Source of the DNA: Glandiceps talaboti
Lineage: Eukaryota > Hemichordata > Enteropneusta > Spengelidae
Assembly (NCBI RefSeq): GCF_964340395.1
Contig: NC_135559.1
Location: 8,826,259-8,888,758, forward strand
Length of the DNA: 62,500 bases
Direction: 5' to 3'
Below, piece after piece: positions 60,485 through 62,500 of this stretch (positions within the stretch are counted from its first letter, which is position 1; each line of letters opens with the position of its first letter). The position numbers were made by a program, and so were the translations under genes. Under the pieces are notes generated by a model. It ran no database searches. It saw only the letters and a list, made by a program, of their open reading frames with translations, and had not been told where the DNA came from.

Positions 60485-61364
60485 CCCTCTCTCATCTCTT
60501 TCTCTCTCATCATCATCATCTCCCTCTCTCTCATCATCTCTCTCCCTCTCATCGCCCTCTCCCATCTCTTTCTCTCATCGTCATCTCCCCCACTCTCATC
60601 TCTTTTGATTTTGCCGTATCAACTACTAATTAATGTCCAAACTACTAATTAATGTCCAAACTAATCCAGTTAATCAATAGTCAACCAATCAATCTTTCGA
60701 TCAATCAACCAACCAACCAACCAACCATTAAATAAATAAACCAATCAATGAATCGATCAATCAATCAATTTAAACAAAACAACTTACAAATTTGAACTTT
60801 AACAATTACAGAGAGTGATAACAGTAGAATGATATCAAACAATCTTAATCGCTCGAACAATTATTAATTAATCACTCAATTAGTTGATCAGTGATCAATC
60901 AATCAGCTGATCAGTCGATCGGCTGATGCAAAGCCTCCCTTCGTGTTGACCTGCAAGTTGTTTGTATTCTTATATCAAAACAAAGGATAGAGAAATACTA
61001 CGCCGTATTTACGCACAGTATTTGCTCGTACGTAGTTGCTGTTTTTGAAGAACTGAAAGCGATGGCGAGTGACACTATGTACATTGCAATTGCAGTACTC
61101 GTGTGATCCCGCTTCACCGATCAATGATCCACTACTCATGAATTTACGTTGATGGCGCTGTATCCAAGCGTGCAAATGGCTGCATTGCATCACGTGACAT
61201 GGAGCAGTTATTGGCGTGCGGATTTCTTAGCTGCTGTGAACGGCAGCTTTGCGCTCAGTTGCCTAAATAGAAGGGAAAGGATTTGTGGCCTGGAAATCAG
61301 GCCTAAAACCGCACATAACCTCACAAAATTATACAGATCGGTAGTTAAACATTCTATCTACAAC

Positions 61365-61689
61365 ATGCCGATCTTAGTTTTTCTCGTCGATACCAGTGCG
61401 TCGATGAATCAACGGACTTATGTTGGGACTACATTACTCGACGTAGCGAAGGGGGCCGTAGAGACCTTTATGAAGGTACGTCACATGCATAATAAAGTGC
61501 GTTGTGTCTTTTGTTGACCTTAATCTTCCACTGTTTTGATACGTTTGAATGTTTTACCAGCTGTCAACCATTTTCCATCTTTCGTTAAAACGATTTTCTG
61601 TGATTTTTTAGCTCCGAGCTCGCGATCCGGCAAGCAGAGGGGACCGCTACATGTTGGCTTCGTACGACGACCCACCCGCCACAATAAAG
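61365..61689 (+). CDS. INTS6: Integrator complex subunit 6, first two exons (partial)
   Basis: INTS6 is a subunit of the nuclear Integrator complex (snRNA 3' processing and promoter-proximal transcription termination), where it helps recruit PP2A. Exon 1 61365-61475 (37 aa) reads MPILVFLVDTSASMNQRTYV, with the von Willebrand A MIDAS motif DTSAS at residues 9-13. Exon 2 61612-61689 (26 aa) reads LRARDPASRGDRYMLASYDD then PPATIK. Both match the human N-terminus nearly residue for residue, and both junctions are GT-AG in phase 0. The next expected exon (human pattern AGWKENHATFMNELKN) is not found in the remaining 810 bp, so the gene runs off the window. The same frame is open upstream to an ATG at 61149, but the conserved start is MPIL, so I place the start at 61365. 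Confidence 0.93.
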
Positions 61690-62500
61690 GTAAAACTTCC
61701 CGGTGTATTTACGTTTATTTTGATCAAGATTTCTCTCATTTTTCCACCTCGACAAGTCGATGGGGTTAAAGTTGTACCAGAAAATGGCTTTTCCAGTTGT
61801 TTTGAAGTTGAATTTTAGGCGAATTCCGCTAGATAATAAAGCGCTCGGCGGATTCCTACCACACGACAGACATCTTGGACACTCTAACTTCCGCAAAGGG
61901 TTGTGGGTATAGCTACGTATACAAATTTACATAAAATATGTAAAATGCAAGAAGCGTAGTACCATGTAAACACATAAGGTGCAAGCATTTTGAAAAAGCA
62001 AAATGAAAACTTCCATGAAGCAAAATCAAACATTCTTGTATTTCTATAACATGATTAAGATTTATGATTTTTTTTGGAAAATTTTGCTGTTGCCATTTTA
62101 ATATTTGCAGTCTGGATACCAGATGTTGTTATAAAAAAATATATATTGGTTTTTGGACTGGCCAAGTATGTACATTATACTATTATAGATGCACGGTACA
62201 AGAATCTGAAGGGGGTCCCAATATTGATGTATAAAGTACATCGCGGCATCATACACAAAAAACATGTATCCAATATCTATCAACATCATATTGTTAACCC
62301 CCTCCCCCCCCCACCTCCAAACACATACAGTCCAAACAAATGGACCCAGCAGTTAAAGTTGTGTATTTGGCATATTGAGTTCCTCCATACCTTAAAGGTA
62401 ATCTTGTAAATGTAAGGTTTTGAAAGGTTTCATGATGTATGACAGGAAATATTTCAAATAGCTGATCAATACATTAATATCAACCCCCCCCCCCCACATA
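61690..62500. other. INTS6 intron 2 (partial)
   Basis: No further INTS6 exon is visible before the window ends. It contains AT-rich sequence and two poly-C runs (about 62302-62310 and 62485-62495). Confidence 0.6.

Noticed and set aside
60090-60652. Arg-Glu, Ser-Leu or His-rich proteins over 60.1-60.6 kb
   Set aside because: They are translations of (CT)n and (ATC)n arrays.
62074-62409. INTS6 exon 3 in the last 500 bp
   Set aside because: The only frames there show no similarity to the expected vWA sequence following PPATIK, and splice phases do not help. The exon must be beyond the window.

Overview
The window is a piece of an animal (metazoan) nuclear genome. It has spliced genes with GT-AG introns, AT-rich introns, many microsatellites, foldback (MITE-like) elements and a tRNA-derived SINE. 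The gene content (a TRIM-NHL gene, a HEPN/B-box gene of a type I associate with expanded invertebrate families, and RPP38, RNASEH2B, PEX1 and INTS6 orthologues) fits a non-vertebrate, probably marine, animal such as a lancelet, acorn worm or mollusc-like lineage. I cannot fix the species from sequence alone.

Layout, left to right. 1-5.2 kb: intergenic, rich in tetranucleotide arrays and hairpins. 5.2-7.6 kb (+): intronless ankyrin-repeat gene resembling ANKRD34. 12.3-14.5 kb (+): intronless TRIM-NHL E3 ligase gene, followed by a 21-24 bp minisatellite and a related array 2.1 kb further on. 20.1-28.0 kb (-): complete 10-exon RNASEH2B (312 aa). 28.2-33.0 kb (+): complete 5-exon RPP38 (332 aa), head-to-head with RNASEH2B across a 256-bp candidate bidirectional promoter. 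34.6-54.9 kb (-): complete 19-exon PEX1 (1398 aa), whose intron 11 contains an oppositely oriented intronless gene (43.35-44.99 kb, +) encoding HEPN, B-box, coiled coil and a filamin-like repeat. 55-61.3 kb: intergenic with a CpG-rich patch and dense (TA)n, (CA)n and (CT)n arrays. 61.4 kb to the window end (+): first two coding exons of INTS6, which continues outside.

Exon models for RNASEH2B, RPP38 and PEX1 were built by hand from splice sites and protein similarity. All three give totals divisible by three with compatible phases at every junction, so I trust them strongly. The genes are mostly housekeeping: RNase H2 (ribonucleotide removal), RNase P/MRP (tRNA/rRNA processing), the peroxisomal AAA ATPase and the Integrator complex. 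The most unusual gene is the nested HEPN/B-box protein. It combines a putative RNA-acting HEPN domain with the B-box, coiled-coil and filamin parts of a TRIM protein but lacks RING. I see no operon-like or CRISPR structures and no viral genes.
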